DNA of 64,000 bases from Streptomyces sp. SID8352 (GTDB lineage: Bacteria > Actinomycetota > Actinomycetes > Streptomycetales > Streptomycetaceae). Positions 18,111 to 26,475 of this stretch are shown one piece after another. The stretch covers positions 20,710-84,709 of the forward strand of contig NZ_WWGX01000064.1 in the NCBI RefSeq assembly GCF_009862265.1, written 5' to 3'. The translations under genes were made by a program, and so were the position numbers. Position 1 is the stretch's first letter; each line of letters opens with the position of its first letter. The notes under the pieces are model-generated. The model did no database searches, was not told the DNA's origin, and saw only the letters and a list, made by a program, of their open reading frames with translations.

Positions 18111-19574
18111 ATGACGCACCCGACACCCGATGCCGTCAGGCACCTGATCGCCTTCCGCGGCGACCGCGCCGCCACCGGCCCGGCCACCTGGGGCCAGCGG
18201 CACATCTGGCGGGACATCGTGGCCATGCTGCCCGACACCGCGTTCTTCAACGTCGCCCAGGTGACCTTCGTCCCGCCGGGTGTCGGCCTCCCCGGCGTAC
18301 TGGAACAGCTGGCGGAACTGGTCGCCCGCCACGAGTCGCTGCGCACCCTGGCGGTGCCCGGGACGGACGGGGCGCTGGGGCAACGGGTCCTCGCCGAGGG
18401 CGCGTTCGAGACCGACGTCCTCGAACTGACCGGCGCCGAGCACGGCGCGGAGCTCCGCGTCCACTTCACCGAGGCCGCGCGGCGGCTGGAGTCCCGCGGC
18501 TTCGACACCACCGCCGACGTGCCCTTCCGGGCCCTGGTCGGCGTGCTGGACGGGGCGCCGCAGGCGGTCGTCCTGTGCCTCTCCCACTTCGCGGCCGACC
18601 TGACCGGCGTCCGGCTGCTGATCGCGGAGCTGGACGCGCTGCTGGCCGCCCTCGCCGCAGGCACCGCCCCGCCGCCCCGTTCCCCGGCCCGCGAGCCCCT
18701 GGAGCAGGCGGAGTTCGAGAACTCACCGGCGGGCCTCCGCATGGAGGAGAAGGCGCTCCGCCACTGGAGCACCCAGCTCGACCGGGCGCCGGCGGACAAC
18801 TTCCCCCGGCCGCCCGGCGATCCGGAGGCACCGCGGTTCTGGCGCGGCGAACTGGTGTCGCGGGCGGTGCCGGAGGCCCTGCGGGCCGCCGCCGCGCGGC
18901 ACCGCTCGACCGTCCCGAACGTGCTGCTGGCCGCCACCGCGACGCTGCTGGCCCGCGGCGAGGGCCTGGACGCCTGCGGACTGAGGCTGGTGACGGCCAA
19001 CCGCTTCCGGCCGGAGCTCCACCACGCGGTGGGCAACCTGGCGCAGGAGGTGTTCGTGGCGGTCGACGTGTCCGGGGACTCCTTCGCGGACGCGCTGCGC
19101 AGCGTGTGGTCCGCCACCCTCGGGGCCCACCGCAACGGGCAGTTCCGCCCCGAGCGGGCCCGCGCCCTCACGGAGGAGGCGGGGGTGGCCGTGGACTGCC
19201 TGGTGAACGACCTCTGGTCGACGACCCGGGACGACGACGACCGCCCCGTCCTCGGCGCCGCCGCGCTCGCGGAGGCGGCCCGGGAGTCGGAGTTCCGTTG
19301 GGCGGACCGCCTGGAGCAGGACGAAGTGGCGTTCTTCCTGGAGACGTTCGATGTCTTCGGCGACCCCGGGCTCATCCGCATCACCCTGCTCGGCGACACC
19401 TCCCGGATGCCGCCCGCCCGGATCGAGGGCTTCCTGCGCGGCCTGGAGCGGGTGCTGCTCGCCCTGGCCGCGGGGGAGGTGGCCCCGGCGGACTTCCCGG
19501 CCGTGGCGGGGATCGGTGTCCCGGGTACGTCGGGCCCCGATCGGCTCGGTGTCCCGGGGCCGTCTCCCCGGTGA
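18111..19574 (+). CDS. Free-standing NRPS condensation-domain enzyme
   Basis: 487 residues, the length of one condensation domain plus a short tail. The C-domain signature HHxxxDG appears as SHFAADL at residues 158-164: the second, catalytic His159 and Asp163 are present, the first His is Ser and the Gly is Leu. The N-terminal ATWGQRHIW matches the core motif with the W-x-Q-x-x-x-W pattern. ARHESLRTL is the R-H-x-x-L-R-T motif. Stand-alone C-domains form amide or ester bonds between carrier-bound acyl groups and amines. It could join the unsaturated acyl-ACP to the decarboxylated amino-acyl chain. The ATG has GGGGGATGAG directly upstream. The next gene overlaps by 4 bases. Confidence 0.8.
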   Translation: MTHPTPDAVRHLIAFRGDRAATGPATWGQRHIWRDIVAMLPDTAFFNVAQVTFVPPGVGLPGVLEQLAELVARHESLRTLAVPGTDGALGQRVLAEGAFETDVLELTGAEHGAELRVHFTEAARRLESRGFDTTADVPFRALVGVLDGAPQAVVLCLSHFAADLTGVRLLIAELDALLAALAAGTAPPPRSPAREPLEQAEFENSPAGLRMEEKALRHWSTQLDRAPADNFPRPPGDPEAPRFWRGELVSRAVPEALRAAAARHRSTVPNVLLAATATLLARGEGLDACGLRLVTANRFRPELHHAVGNLAQEVFVAVDVSGDSFADALRSVWSATLGAHRNGQFRPERARALTEEAGVAVDCLVNDLWSTTRDDDDRPVLGAAALAEAARESEFRWADRLEQDEVAFFLETFDVFGDPGLIRITLLGDTSRMPPARIEGFLRGLERVLLALAAGEVAPADFPAVAGIGVPGTSGPDRLGVPGPSPR

Positions 19575-20287
19575 GCGGGGCCGTCGCGTCCGTGGAGGTC
19601 TGGCGGTTCCCGCTGGACCTCCCGGCTCCCGAGGTGGAGCGGCTGGCCGGGGTGCTCGACGCCCGGGAGCGTAAGCGGCGGGCCGGGCTGCGCGACCCGG
19701 TGCACCGGCGACGGTTCGCCGTCTCCCACGCCCGCACCCGGCTGGTGCTCGGGGAGCGGCTCGGTGTCCCTCCCGCGCTGGTGCGGCTGCGCTTCGGCCC
19801 GAACGGCAAGCCCTTCCCGGACGGCGGCACCGGGGCCGGGCGCTGGCACTTCAGCCTCTCCCACTCCGGCGACCTGGCGGTGCTGGCGCTGTGCGAGGGG
19901 CGGGAGGTGGGGGTGGACGTCGAGGAGGTCCGCCCGGAGCGGGACGCCGTCCGGTTCGCCGCCCGCTGGTTCCCCCCGGACGAGAGCGCCTGGGTGGCCG
20001 GGGGCGAGGAGCCGGACCGGGTGCACAGGTGCCTGCGGCTGTGGACCCGGAAGGAGGCGTGCGTGAAGGCGGCCGGGGGCCGGCTCGTGCGGGGCCTGGG
20101 ACTGCCGGTGGGCACCGGGCCCCAGCCCCGGGTGGTCCACGGGCCGCCCGGGTTCCCCGGCACCTGGACGGTGGCGGACCTGCCCGCCGGGCCCGCCCAT
20201 GTGGGAGCGGTCGCGCTGTGCGACGCCCGGCCGTTCCGGGTACGGGACCGCACGGCCGCCGGGAGCGCCGACCCGGGGCGGGGCTGA
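19571..20287 (+). CDS. Sfp-type 4'-phosphopantetheinyl transferase
   Basis: 238 residues. Sfp motifs in order: FSLSHSG at 94-100, VGVDVE at 113-118 (Mg-binding Asp) and WTRKEA at 158-163. It converts apo to holo carrier proteins by adding CoA-derived phosphopantetheine. Targets here are the two operon ACPs and perhaps the neighbouring PKS and NRPS. The GTG start overlaps the condensation-enzyme stop. It is the last gene of the forward operon that begins at 4190. Confidence 0.93.
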   Translation: MSGAVASVEVWRFPLDLPAPEVERLAGVLDARERKRRAGLRDPVHRRRFAVSHARTRLVLGERLGVPPALVRLRFGPNGKPFPDGGTGAGRWHFSLSHSGDLAVLALCEGREVGVDVEEVRPERDAVRFAARWFPPDESAWVAGGEEPDRVHRCLRLWTRKEACVKAAGGRLVRGLGLPVGTGPQPRVVHGPPGFPGTWTVADLPAGPAHVGAVALCDARPFRVRDRTAAGSADPGRG

Positions 20288-20747
20288 CCGGCTCCTCGGC
20301 CCACGGGCAGGTGCTGGAGGCGTTCCCGGAGAGCCGGGCGGCGGTCCGGGCCTCCGGCCTCCAGCGGTCCTCCCGGGCCGCCGCCCGGTTCCCGCCGCCC
20401 CGCCGGGTTGCCGCCGCCCCTCCCGGCTTCGGCCGTTCCCGCCCGGCTCCCTCCGGGTCCCGCCGGACCCCGCCCCCGTCCCCGCCCGGCTCCCTCCGTC
20501 CCCGGCCCGGCTGCCCGGCGTCCGCCGCTGGCCCGGCGGCCGGCCCGGCCACCGCTGACGGTTCCCCTGAGCTGACGGTCCCCCTGACCCGGGCCCGGGC
20601 CACCTCGCCGCGGCCGGCCACGGGGAGCGCCGACCGGGACTGCGCCCCGCGCCTCTCCCGCCGCCCCGGCGGCACCCGCCCCGCCGACTGCCTCCGCCGC
20701 CCTGCAGACGCCGCCGCTCCTTTCGGCGGCGGACCCGTTGGCCCGTG
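20288..20747. other. Gene-free interval between convergent PPTase and TetR genes
   Basis: 460 very GC-rich bases with repeated short CCGCCCGG-like runs. No frame gives a recognisable protein. A terminator for the long operon is expected, but I see no clean long stem followed by T residues. Confidence 0.4.
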
Positions 20748-21416
20748 TCAGGCGTCCGCCAGAAGTCCGCGCACCAGGGCCCTGAGCCCGTCCTGGTAGG
20801 TGTCCTCGGCGGTCAGCGGGGCCCAGCGGTCAGCGACCCCGGCCAGGCGCGGCAGTTCCTCCGGGTCCAGCCCGGCGAACACCTGCTCCCGGTAGGTCGC
20901 GCTTCCGCCGTCCGCGCGCCGCCGGGCCGCGGTCGTCCTGACCACGATCTCCCCGGCGGTGTAGTACCAGATCGCGCGGTAGCCGTGGACGGCCCGGTCG
21001 GGGGAGAGCCCGGCGGCGACCAGCCCGTCGACGATCTGCTCGACGAACCAGAGCGCCGAGGCGGACATCAGGTCGTCGGCCGTCAGCACCTCCACGATCC
21101 AGGGGCAGTCGGCGAGCGCCGTGTGGATCGCGGTGGCGGCGGTGACGACCCGTTCGCGCGGATCGTCCGGGGGCTCGAACCTGCGCAGGGTCCGCGCGGC
21201 GTAGTCGTCCAGGAGGAGGACGAGCAGCTCCTCCTTGTCGCGGACGTGGTGGTAGAGGGCCATGGGCGTGCTGCCGACCTCCGCCGCCAGCCGCCGCATG
21301 GTCAGCCGGTCTGCTCCGGTCTCGGCGACGATCCGGCGGGCCGCCCGGACGATCTCCTCCCGGGAGATGCGGGGCGGGCGGCCCGGGGCCTTGCGGGGTG
21401 CGGACGGCTGCGGCAT
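20748..21416 (-). CDS. TetR-family repressor of the adjacent exporter
   Basis: 222 residues from the ATG at 21416. The N-terminal helix-turn-helix is typical: ISREEIVRAARRIVAETGADRLTMRR, then LAAEVGSTPMALYHHVRDKEELL. The C-terminal ligand-binding part resembles TetR_C class proteins. It is divergent from the DHA2 exporter at 21573, the classic TetR repressor/efflux pair, and a 22-bp palindrome over the exporter start is the probable operator. An in-frame start further upstream (21512) would add an Arg/Gly-rich extension over the promoter and is less likely. Confidence 0.9.
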   Translation of the reverse strand: MPQPSAPRKAPGRPPRISREEIVRAARRIVAETGADRLTMRRLAAEVGSTPMALYHHVRDKEELLVLLLDDYAARTLRRFEPPDDPRERVVTAATAIHTALADCPWIVEVLTADDLMSASALWFVEQIVDGLVAAGLSPDRAVHGYRAIWYYTAGEIVVRTTAARRRADGGSATYREQVFAGLDPEELPRLAGVADRWAPLTAEDTYQDGLRALVRGLLADA

Positions 21417-21562
21417 GCCCCCATCATCCCCCCGGGTGCCGACGGACGGTGCCCGGGCCCGTCCGGGGGTTCCCCTCCGCCCCACGTCGCCTTGCACGCG
21501 CCCCCGCCGCACCGACCCGGCACTCAGGGACGGGAATTGTCAGACGGGTGTCGGGCGGCGTA

Positions 21563-21584
21563 GTTTTCTTACATGTATAAAAAC
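21563..21584. promoter_or_regulatory. 22-bp inverted repeat over the exporter start codon (probable TetR operator)
   Basis: The site has the form GTTTT-nn-TACATGTA-nn-AAAAC, symmetric about 21573/21574. The exporter ATG (21573-21575) is the centre of the palindrome. TetR-family operators are commonly palindromes of this size next to the regulator gene. Binding here would block initiation or early elongation of a very short-leader or leaderless transcript. Confidence 0.7.
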
Positions 21585-23021
21585 TCTGGAACACGACCGG
21601 GAGTGGTGCTGGCCGCGGCGGCCGTCGCCCAGTTCGTCGTCGCCCTGGACATGTCCGTGGTCAATGTCGGGCTGCCCGCCATCCGCTCGGCACTGGGGTT
21701 CACTCCCCTCGGCCTGTCCTGGGTCGTGCACGTCTACGCGCTCGCCTTCGGCGGCGCACTGCTGCTGGGCGGGCGCGCCTGCGACCTCTACGGGCGGCGC
21801 CGGATGTTCGTCGCCGGGCTGGCCGTCTTCGGGCTGTGCTCACTGGCGGGGGGACTGGCCCAGACGCCCTGGCAGCTGATCGCCGCCCGTGCCGGGCAGG
21901 GCCTGGGCGCCGCGGCGACCGCGCCCGCAGCGCTGGCGATGCTCACCACCGCCTTCCCCGAGGGACCCCGCCGGGTGCGCGCGCTCGGGGTGTGGAGCGC
22001 GGTGAACGCCGCGGGCGGCGCGCTCGGGGTCCTGGCCGGCGGAGTGCTCACCGAGTACGCGGGCTGGCGCTGGGTCATGCTGGTCAACCTGCCCGTCGTC
22101 GCGCTGGCTCTGGCGCTCGTCCCGGCGGGGGTGCCCGCCGGGAGGCCGCCCGAGCGGCGCGAGCGGCTGGACGTGCCGGGCGCCGTCCTCGCCACCGGCG
22201 GGGTGGGCCTGCTGGTGCTCGGCGTCGTCCGCACCGAAGCCCTGGGCTGGGGTTCCCCGGTCACCTGGGCGACGCTCGCCGTCGCCGTCGCGCTGCTCGC
22301 CGGGTTCGCCCGCACCGAGGCGCGGTCCTCCGCTCCCCTGCTCCGTCCGGGGCTGCTGCTGAGCCGCTGGATCTCGGGTGCCAACATCCTGGTGTTCCTG
22401 GCCGCCGCCGGGCAGTTCGCGGCGTTCTACTTCGTCTCCCTGTACATGCAGCAGGTGCTGGGCATGGGCGCGGCGGCGACCGGGGTGGCCTTCCTGCCCT
22501 TCTCCGCGGGCCTGGTGGCGGGAACGGTCGTCGCGATCCGGATCACCGCGGCGCACTCCCCCCGGGCCTCCCTGGTGCCCGGCGCGCTGCTGGCCGCCGC
22601 GGGGCTGGCCTGGTTCTCGCGGATCGGACCCGACGGCGGATTCCTCACCGATGTCCTCGGCCCGTCCCTGGTCACCAGCGTCGGCGCGGGGCTGGTGCTG
22701 GCCCCGGTCGCCGCCGCCGCGACCACGGGCGTCGCCCGGGACGAGGCGGGCATGGCCTCGGGTCTCCTCAACAGCTCCCGCCAGCTCGGCGGATGCGTCG
22801 GTCTGGCTGTCCTGGCCACCGTCGCCGCGCACCGCACCGGCGCGGACACCGGTGCCGCCGCGCTCAACGAGGGCTACGCGCTGGCGCTGGCCGTCTCCGC
22901 CGGCCTGTTCGTGCTCGCGGCGGCCGTGGCGGTGTGGGTGCTGCCGCGCGGCCGGACCGCCGCGCTCCGTCCCCGCTCCCCCGCTCCCGCGGACGACCGC
23001 ACGGAAGGAGTCCCCTCATGA
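21573..23021 (+). CDS. DHA2-family (EmrB/QacA) MFS drug exporter
   Basis: 482 residues with about 14 hydrophobic spans, as in the 14-TM DHA2 family. Motif D1 reads ALDMSVVNVGLPAI near residue 25. Motif A in loop 2-3 is GGRACDLYGRRRMF. Motif C-like glycines are in LGVLAGGVLTEYAGWRW. It should expel toxic organic compounds using the proton gradient. No clear ribosome site precedes the ATG, which lies inside the operator palindrome, so a leaderless message is possible. GTG codons at residues 11 and 12 are alternative starts. Expression is probably controlled by the divergent TetR gene. Confidence 0.9.
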   Translation: MYKNSGTRPGVVLAAAAVAQFVVALDMSVVNVGLPAIRSALGFTPLGLSWVVHVYALAFGGALLLGGRACDLYGRRRMFVAGLAVFGLCSLAGGLAQTPWQLIAARAGQGLGAAATAPAALAMLTTAFPEGPRRVRALGVWSAVNAAGGALGVLAGGVLTEYAGWRWVMLVNLPVVALALALVPAGVPAGRPPERRERLDVPGAVLATGGVGLLVLGVVRTEALGWGSPVTWATLAVAVALLAGFARTEARSSAPLLRPGLLLSRWISGANILVFLAAAGQFAAFYFVSLYMQQVLGMGAAATGVAFLPFSAGLVAGTVVAIRITAAHSPRASLVPGALLAAAGLAWFSRIGPDGGFLTDVLGPSLVTSVGAGLVLAPVAAAATTGVARDEAGMASGLLNSSRQLGGCVGLAVLATVAAHRTGADTGAAALNEGYALALAVSAGLFVLAAAVAVWVLPRGRTAALRPRSPAPADDRTEGVPS

Positions 23022-23190
23022 CCGCGGCCACCACCGTCGGCCCGTTCGCGTCGGCCCCGCGCCTCCACCGCGACGGCGGGGTCCCGGCCGCAGGACACCG
23101 GGCGGCGGGACGGCGCGCCCTCCGCGCCTCCCCGCCCGCGGCCCCCTCCCGGGCGGGTCCCTCCCGGGCGGGTCCCTCCCGGGCGGGTCC
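23018..23190 (+). pseudogene. Coupled start of a possible truncated gene after the exporter
   Basis: An ATG overlaps the exporter stop (ATGA) and has a strong GGAAGGAG site eight bases upstream, which is what a real translationally coupled gene looks like. The frame begins MTAATTVGPFASAPRLHRDG, but after about 45 residues it becomes the Arg/Pro/Ser-rich product of a 15-bp tandem repeat and then runs antiparallel through the kinase gene. I read this as the 5' remnant of a lost gene. It could also be a small peptide gene. The end given is where coding character stops; no stop codon marks it. Confidence 0.4.
23146..23190. repeat. Three perfect 15-bp tandem repeats
   Basis: The unit CTCCCGGGCGGGTCC occurs three times without change (23146-23160, 23161-23175, 23176-23190). 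It lies between the exporter fragment and the 3' end of the kinase gene. Each unit contains the palindrome CCCGGG, so the array may fold and act as a terminator between the convergent genes. Confidence 0.85.
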
Positions 23191-23212
23191 ACGCCCCCGA
23201 GGGAGGAGCCGG

Positions 23213-24664
23213 TCAGTGCGTGTCGAACCCGGTGTGGGTCATGGTGGCCGCGATGCCCGCCACCTTCACGTCGACGACGACCTTGCCGCGGGTCCACTTG
23301 GTGGTCGTGCCGTCGGGCGCGCCCATGGTCTCCAGCACCGCCACGGTCAGCCGCTCCCGGTCCTCGGGCTCGGGATAGAAGACGACCATGCAGAACCGGC
23401 CGCGCTCGTTGAAGGCGTACTGGGTGTCCATGGTGATCCCGCAGAACGTCTCGGGGCCGAGGCCCGTGACCCACCACTCGCCGTTCTGCTGTCCGGCCCC
23501 GGCGAACCGTGCCCTGAAGTCGGCGACGCCCGCTCCCCAGGCCAGCCCGTTCCAGCCCTGCGTGAGGGAGCGCGCGTCGGTGGCCGGGACCGCGTCCACC
23601 GGCTCGTCCCGGCCCCGGCGGGCGGGGAACAGCCGGGCCAGTCCGCGGCGTCGCCGGGGAGCGGCGGGCGGGACGTGGGGACCGGTCCCGTAGACCCTGG
23701 TTCCGCTGTCGGGCGTGGCCGTCCGGGCGGAGGCCGCCCCGTCGGCGGCGGGCACCGTGGCGCCGGTGCCACCGCCCCCGTCCGTGTCCGGCACGCGGTG
23801 CGCGGCCCCGAACTCGCTGATCATGCCGGTGACCGGGGCAGGCAGCCAGTCCCCCGCGGAGGCGTCGCCGGAGACCGAGCCGAGGATCCCGGCGGCGGTG
23901 GGCCGGGCCTGCGGATCCTTCGCCAGGCAGGCGGCGACCAGGCCGCGCAACTCGTGGTCGACCAGGCTGAGGTCGGGCTCCTCCTGGACGATGCGGTAGA
24001 TCATCGCGGCGGGGTGCCCGTCGCCGAAGGGGGCGCTGCCGGAGGCGGCGAACGTCAGCACGGAGCCGAGGGCGAACACGTCGCTCGCCGGGCCGATCTC
24101 CCGGTCGCCGCGGGCCTGTTCGGGCGACATGTAGGCCGGGGTGCCGGTGATCACCCCGCTGACCGTGTGCGAGGTGGCCTCCAGCGCCCGCGCGATGCCG
24201 AAGTCGATGACGCGCGGACCGTCGGCGGCCATGATGACGTTGCTCGGCTTCAGGTCCCGGTGGACGAGCGAGCACTGGTGGATGGCTTCGAGTCCCTCGG
24301 CCAGTCCGGCCGCCAGCACCCGCAGCGCGCCGGGCGGCAGCCCGCCGTGCCCGGCCACCACCGCCTGCAGCGAGGGTCCGGGCACGAAGGCGCTGACCAG
24401 CCAGGGCTGTTCGGCGTCGGGGTCGGCGTCGACCACCTGCGCGGTGAAGAACCCGCCGACCCGACGGGCCGCCTCCACCTCCTGGGCGAAGCTCCGCCGG
24501 AAGCCGGGGTCCGCCGCGTACTGGGGCCGGATCACCTTGACGGCCACGGGTCTCCCCCCGGCCGACCGCCCGAGGAACACCTGCCCCATGCCGCCGGCAC
24601 CGAGCCGGCCCACGATTCGGTAGGTGCCCGCGCGGCGCGGATCGCCTGGCTGCAACGCTTCCAT
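23213..24664 (-). CDS. Ser/Thr protein kinase (Hanks type), cytoplasmic, with an unassigned C-terminal domain
   Basis: 483 residues. The kinase domain covers about residues 14-275: glycine loop GRLGAGGMGQVF (19-30), ATP Lys43 in VAVKVI, catalytic loop HRDLKPSN (Asp137), DFG at 154-156 and activation-segment GTPAYMSPEQA. A linker rich in Ala/Pro/Asp follows (about 285-345), then a basic patch. A C-terminal domain of about 110 residues (from LTQGWNGLAWGAG) is one I do not recognise. Unlike PknB-type kinases there is no transmembrane span, so it should be cytosolic. The ATG at 24664 has GAGGGGG upstream. It is a single gene convergent with the exporter. Confidence 0.9.
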   Translation of the reverse strand: MEALQPGDPRRAGTYRIVGRLGAGGMGQVFLGRSAGGRPVAVKVIRPQYAADPGFRRSFAQEVEAARRVGGFFTAQVVDADPDAEQPWLVSAFVPGPSLQAVVAGHGGLPPGALRVLAAGLAEGLEAIHQCSLVHRDLKPSNVIMAADGPRVIDFGIARALEATSHTVSGVITGTPAYMSPEQARGDREIGPASDVFALGSVLTFAASGSAPFGDGHPAAMIYRIVQEEPDLSLVDHELRGLVAACLAKDPQARPTAAGILGSVSGDASAGDWLPAPVTGMISEFGAAHRVPDTDGGGGTGATVPAADGAASARTATPDSGTRVYGTGPHVPPAAPRRRRGLARLFPARRGRDEPVDAVPATDARSLTQGWNGLAWGAGVADFRARFAGAGQQNGEWWVTGLGPETFCGITMDTQYAFNERGRFCMVVFYPEPEDRERLTVAVLETMGAPDGTTTKWTRGKVVVDVKVAGIAATMTHTGFDTH

Positions 24665-25020
24665 CGGTCCCCCTCGTCGGTCGGCCGGAGATCCTTCCAA
24701 GAGCCAACCCTATACATGGGGCATGCCCCGGACCGGACCCAACTCCCAGTCTTTTCAGTATGGTTGTGGGGAATCCGGGGTGAGTCGGTGGACGGATCAC
24801 GAAGGCCGCGGGACGGCGGGCGGATCGGGGAGTCGGGCAGCGGGCCCAGGGAGCGGAGGCGGTGGGAAGGACGGGCGGCCGGATCGGGCACGGGGCGGGG
24901 CCTTCGGCGCGCACACCCGCCGAAGGCCCCGCACACCCCCACCACGGGCCGTCCGCCGAACGGCGCACCGCCCGTCGCACCCCCGACCCGCCGCGCCCGC
25001 CCCGCCCCGCCCGCCGGGGG
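24665..25020. other. Intergenic region upstream of the kinase, with a 12-bp palindrome
   Basis: 356 bases between the kinase start and the CoA-transferase stop, both on the reverse strand. The palindrome GGGGCATGCCCC sits at 24718-24729, about 55 bases upstream of the kinase start, and could be a regulatory site. The rest is GC-rich with no gene. Confidence 0.45.
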
Positions 25021-25656
25021 TCACCCCACCAGCAGCGGCGGTTCGGTGGCCGCCCGCACATCGCTCTCGCTGACGCCGGGAGCCGTCTCCACCAGACGGA
25101 GCCCCTCCTCCGTGATGTCGATGACCGCCAGGTCGGTGATGATCCGCTGCACCACGCCCTTGCCGGTGTAGGGGAGCGAGCACTCGTCGACGATCTTGTA
25201 AGAGCCGTCCCTGGCCAGGTGCTCCATGAGGACGATCACCCTCTTGGCGCCGTGCACCAGGTCCATGGCGCCGCCCATGCCCTTGACCATCTTTCCGGGG
25301 ATCATCCAGTTGGCGATGTCGCCCTTGGCGGAGACCTGCATCGCGCCCAGGATCGCCGCGTCGATCTTGCCGCCGCGGATCATGCCGAAGCTGGTCGCGG
25401 AGTCGAAGAAGGAGGCGCCCCGTCTGAGGGTCACCGTCTCCTTCCCGGCGTTGATCAGGTCCGGGTCGACGTCCTCGTCGTACGGGTAGGCACCGACGCC
25501 CAGGATGCCGTTCTCGCTCTGCAGCACCAGCTCCACGTCGTCGGGGACGTGGTTGGGCACCAGGGTCGGCAGCCCGATCCCCAGGTTGACGTACGAGCCG
25601 TCGGTCAGCTCGCGGGCGGCCCGCGCCGCCATCTCGTCGCGTGTCCAGCCGGTCAT
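25021..25656 (-). CDS. 3-oxoacid CoA-transferase subunit B
   Basis: 211 residues, the normal size of the beta subunit of two-subunit family I CoA transferases (AtoA, ScoB, PcaJ). The catalytic Glu lies in LQSENGILGVG. YVNLGIGLPTLVPNHV and GGAMDLVHGAKRVIVLMEH are family signatures. It forms a heterotetramer with subunit A (next gene, 4-base overlap) to move CoA from succinyl-CoA or another donor to acetoacetate, 3-oxoadipate or a related acid. At the end of a catabolic operon with an importer, and near a homogentisate-type dioxygenase, acetoacetate is the attractive substrate, but this is inference. Confidence 0.92.
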   Translation of the reverse strand: MTGWTRDEMAARAARELTDGSYVNLGIGLPTLVPNHVPDDVELVLQSENGILGVGAYPYDEDVDPDLINAGKETVTLRRGASFFDSATSFGMIRGGKIDAAILGAMQVSAKGDIANWMIPGKMVKGMGGAMDLVHGAKRVIVLMEHLARDGSYKIVDECSLPYTGKGVVQRIITDLAVIDITEEGLRLVETAPGVSESDVRAATEPPLLVG

Positions 25657-26426
25657 GCGCGCTCCCTCACAGTCCGCCGCTCGATCCGCTTGTCCGCCGC
25701 CTGCTCGGGTGTCAGGGGCACCACGCGCTGCACGTACACACCGGGTGTGTGGATCGCGTCCGGGTCCAGCTCGCCGGGTTCGACGAGTTCCTCCACCTCG
25801 GCGATGGTGAACCGCCCGGACATGGCCACCAGGGGGTTGAAGTTCCGGGCGGAGCGGTGGAACACGAGGTTGCCGTGCCGGTCGCCCCGCCAGGCCCGGA
25901 CCAGCCCGACGTCGCAGACGATGGCGTCCTCCAGCACGAACTGCGCGGTCCCGTCCGGGGTCCCGAAGGACCGGATCTCCTTCGGCGGGGAGGCGACCGC
26001 GACCCCGCCGGCGGCGTCGTACTGCCAGGGCAGCCCGCCCTCGGCGACCTGGGTGCCCACACCCGTCCGGGTGTAGAAGGCCGGGATGCCCGACCCTCCC
26101 GCGCGCAGCCGTTCGGCCAGGGTGCCCTGCGGGGTGAGTTCGACCTGCAACTCGCCCGCCAGGTACTGCCGGGCGAACTCCTTGTTCTCCCCCACGTAGC
26201 TCGACACCATCCGCCGGATGCGCCGGGCCGCCAGCAGCCGGCCCAGTCCCCAGTCGTCGACGCCGCAGTTGTTGGAGACGACCTCCAGCCCGTCGACGCC
26301 CGCGTCCAGCAGGGCCTCGATCAGCACCGCCGGTATCCCGCACAGTCCGAACCCGCCCACCGCGAGCGACATTCCGCTGCGGATGTCGGCCACCGCCTCC
26401 GCGGCGGACCCCACTACCTTGTCCAC
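25653..26426 (-). CDS. 3-oxoacid CoA-transferase subunit A
   Basis: 257 residues. Family features: MSLAVGGFGLCGIPAVLIEAL near the N-terminus and SNNCGVDDWGLGRLL, the glycine-rich CoA-binding region. It pairs with the B subunit downstream. I prefer the GTG at 26426, which has AGGAGG about eight bases upstream; the GTG at 26432 is in frame but would sit on the ribosome site. A 49-base gap separates it from the livM stop, so it belongs to the same operon. Confidence 0.92.
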   Translation of the reverse strand: MDKVVGSAAEAVADIRSGMSLAVGGFGLCGIPAVLIEALLDAGVDGLEVVSNNCGVDDWGLGRLLAARRIRRMVSSYVGENKEFARQYLAGELQVELTPQGTLAERLRAGGSGIPAFYTRTGVGTQVAEGGLPWQYDAAGGVAVASPPKEIRSFGTPDGTAQFVLEDAIVCDVGLVRAWRGDRHGNLVFHRSARNFNPLVAMSGRFTIAEVEELVEPGELDPDAIHTPGVYVQRVVPLTPEQAADKRIERRTVRERA

Positions 26427-26475
26427 TCCCACTCCTCCTCGGCCGGGCCGATCGGCTCGGCTCGGCCGTGTCGTG

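Noticed and set aside
16346..20200. 1284-codon reverse open frame
   Set aside because: Lies opposite the MATE, condensation and PPTase genes, which have strong family motifs; the reverse product is low-complexity.
23146..23190. CRISPR array
   Set aside because: Units are contiguous 15-mers without spacers and there are no cas genes.
21836..25171. 1111-codon forward open frame across exporter and kinase genes
   Set aside because: Out of frame with the exporter and antiparallel to the kinase; only the coupled ATG at 23018 within it was kept as a possible remnant.
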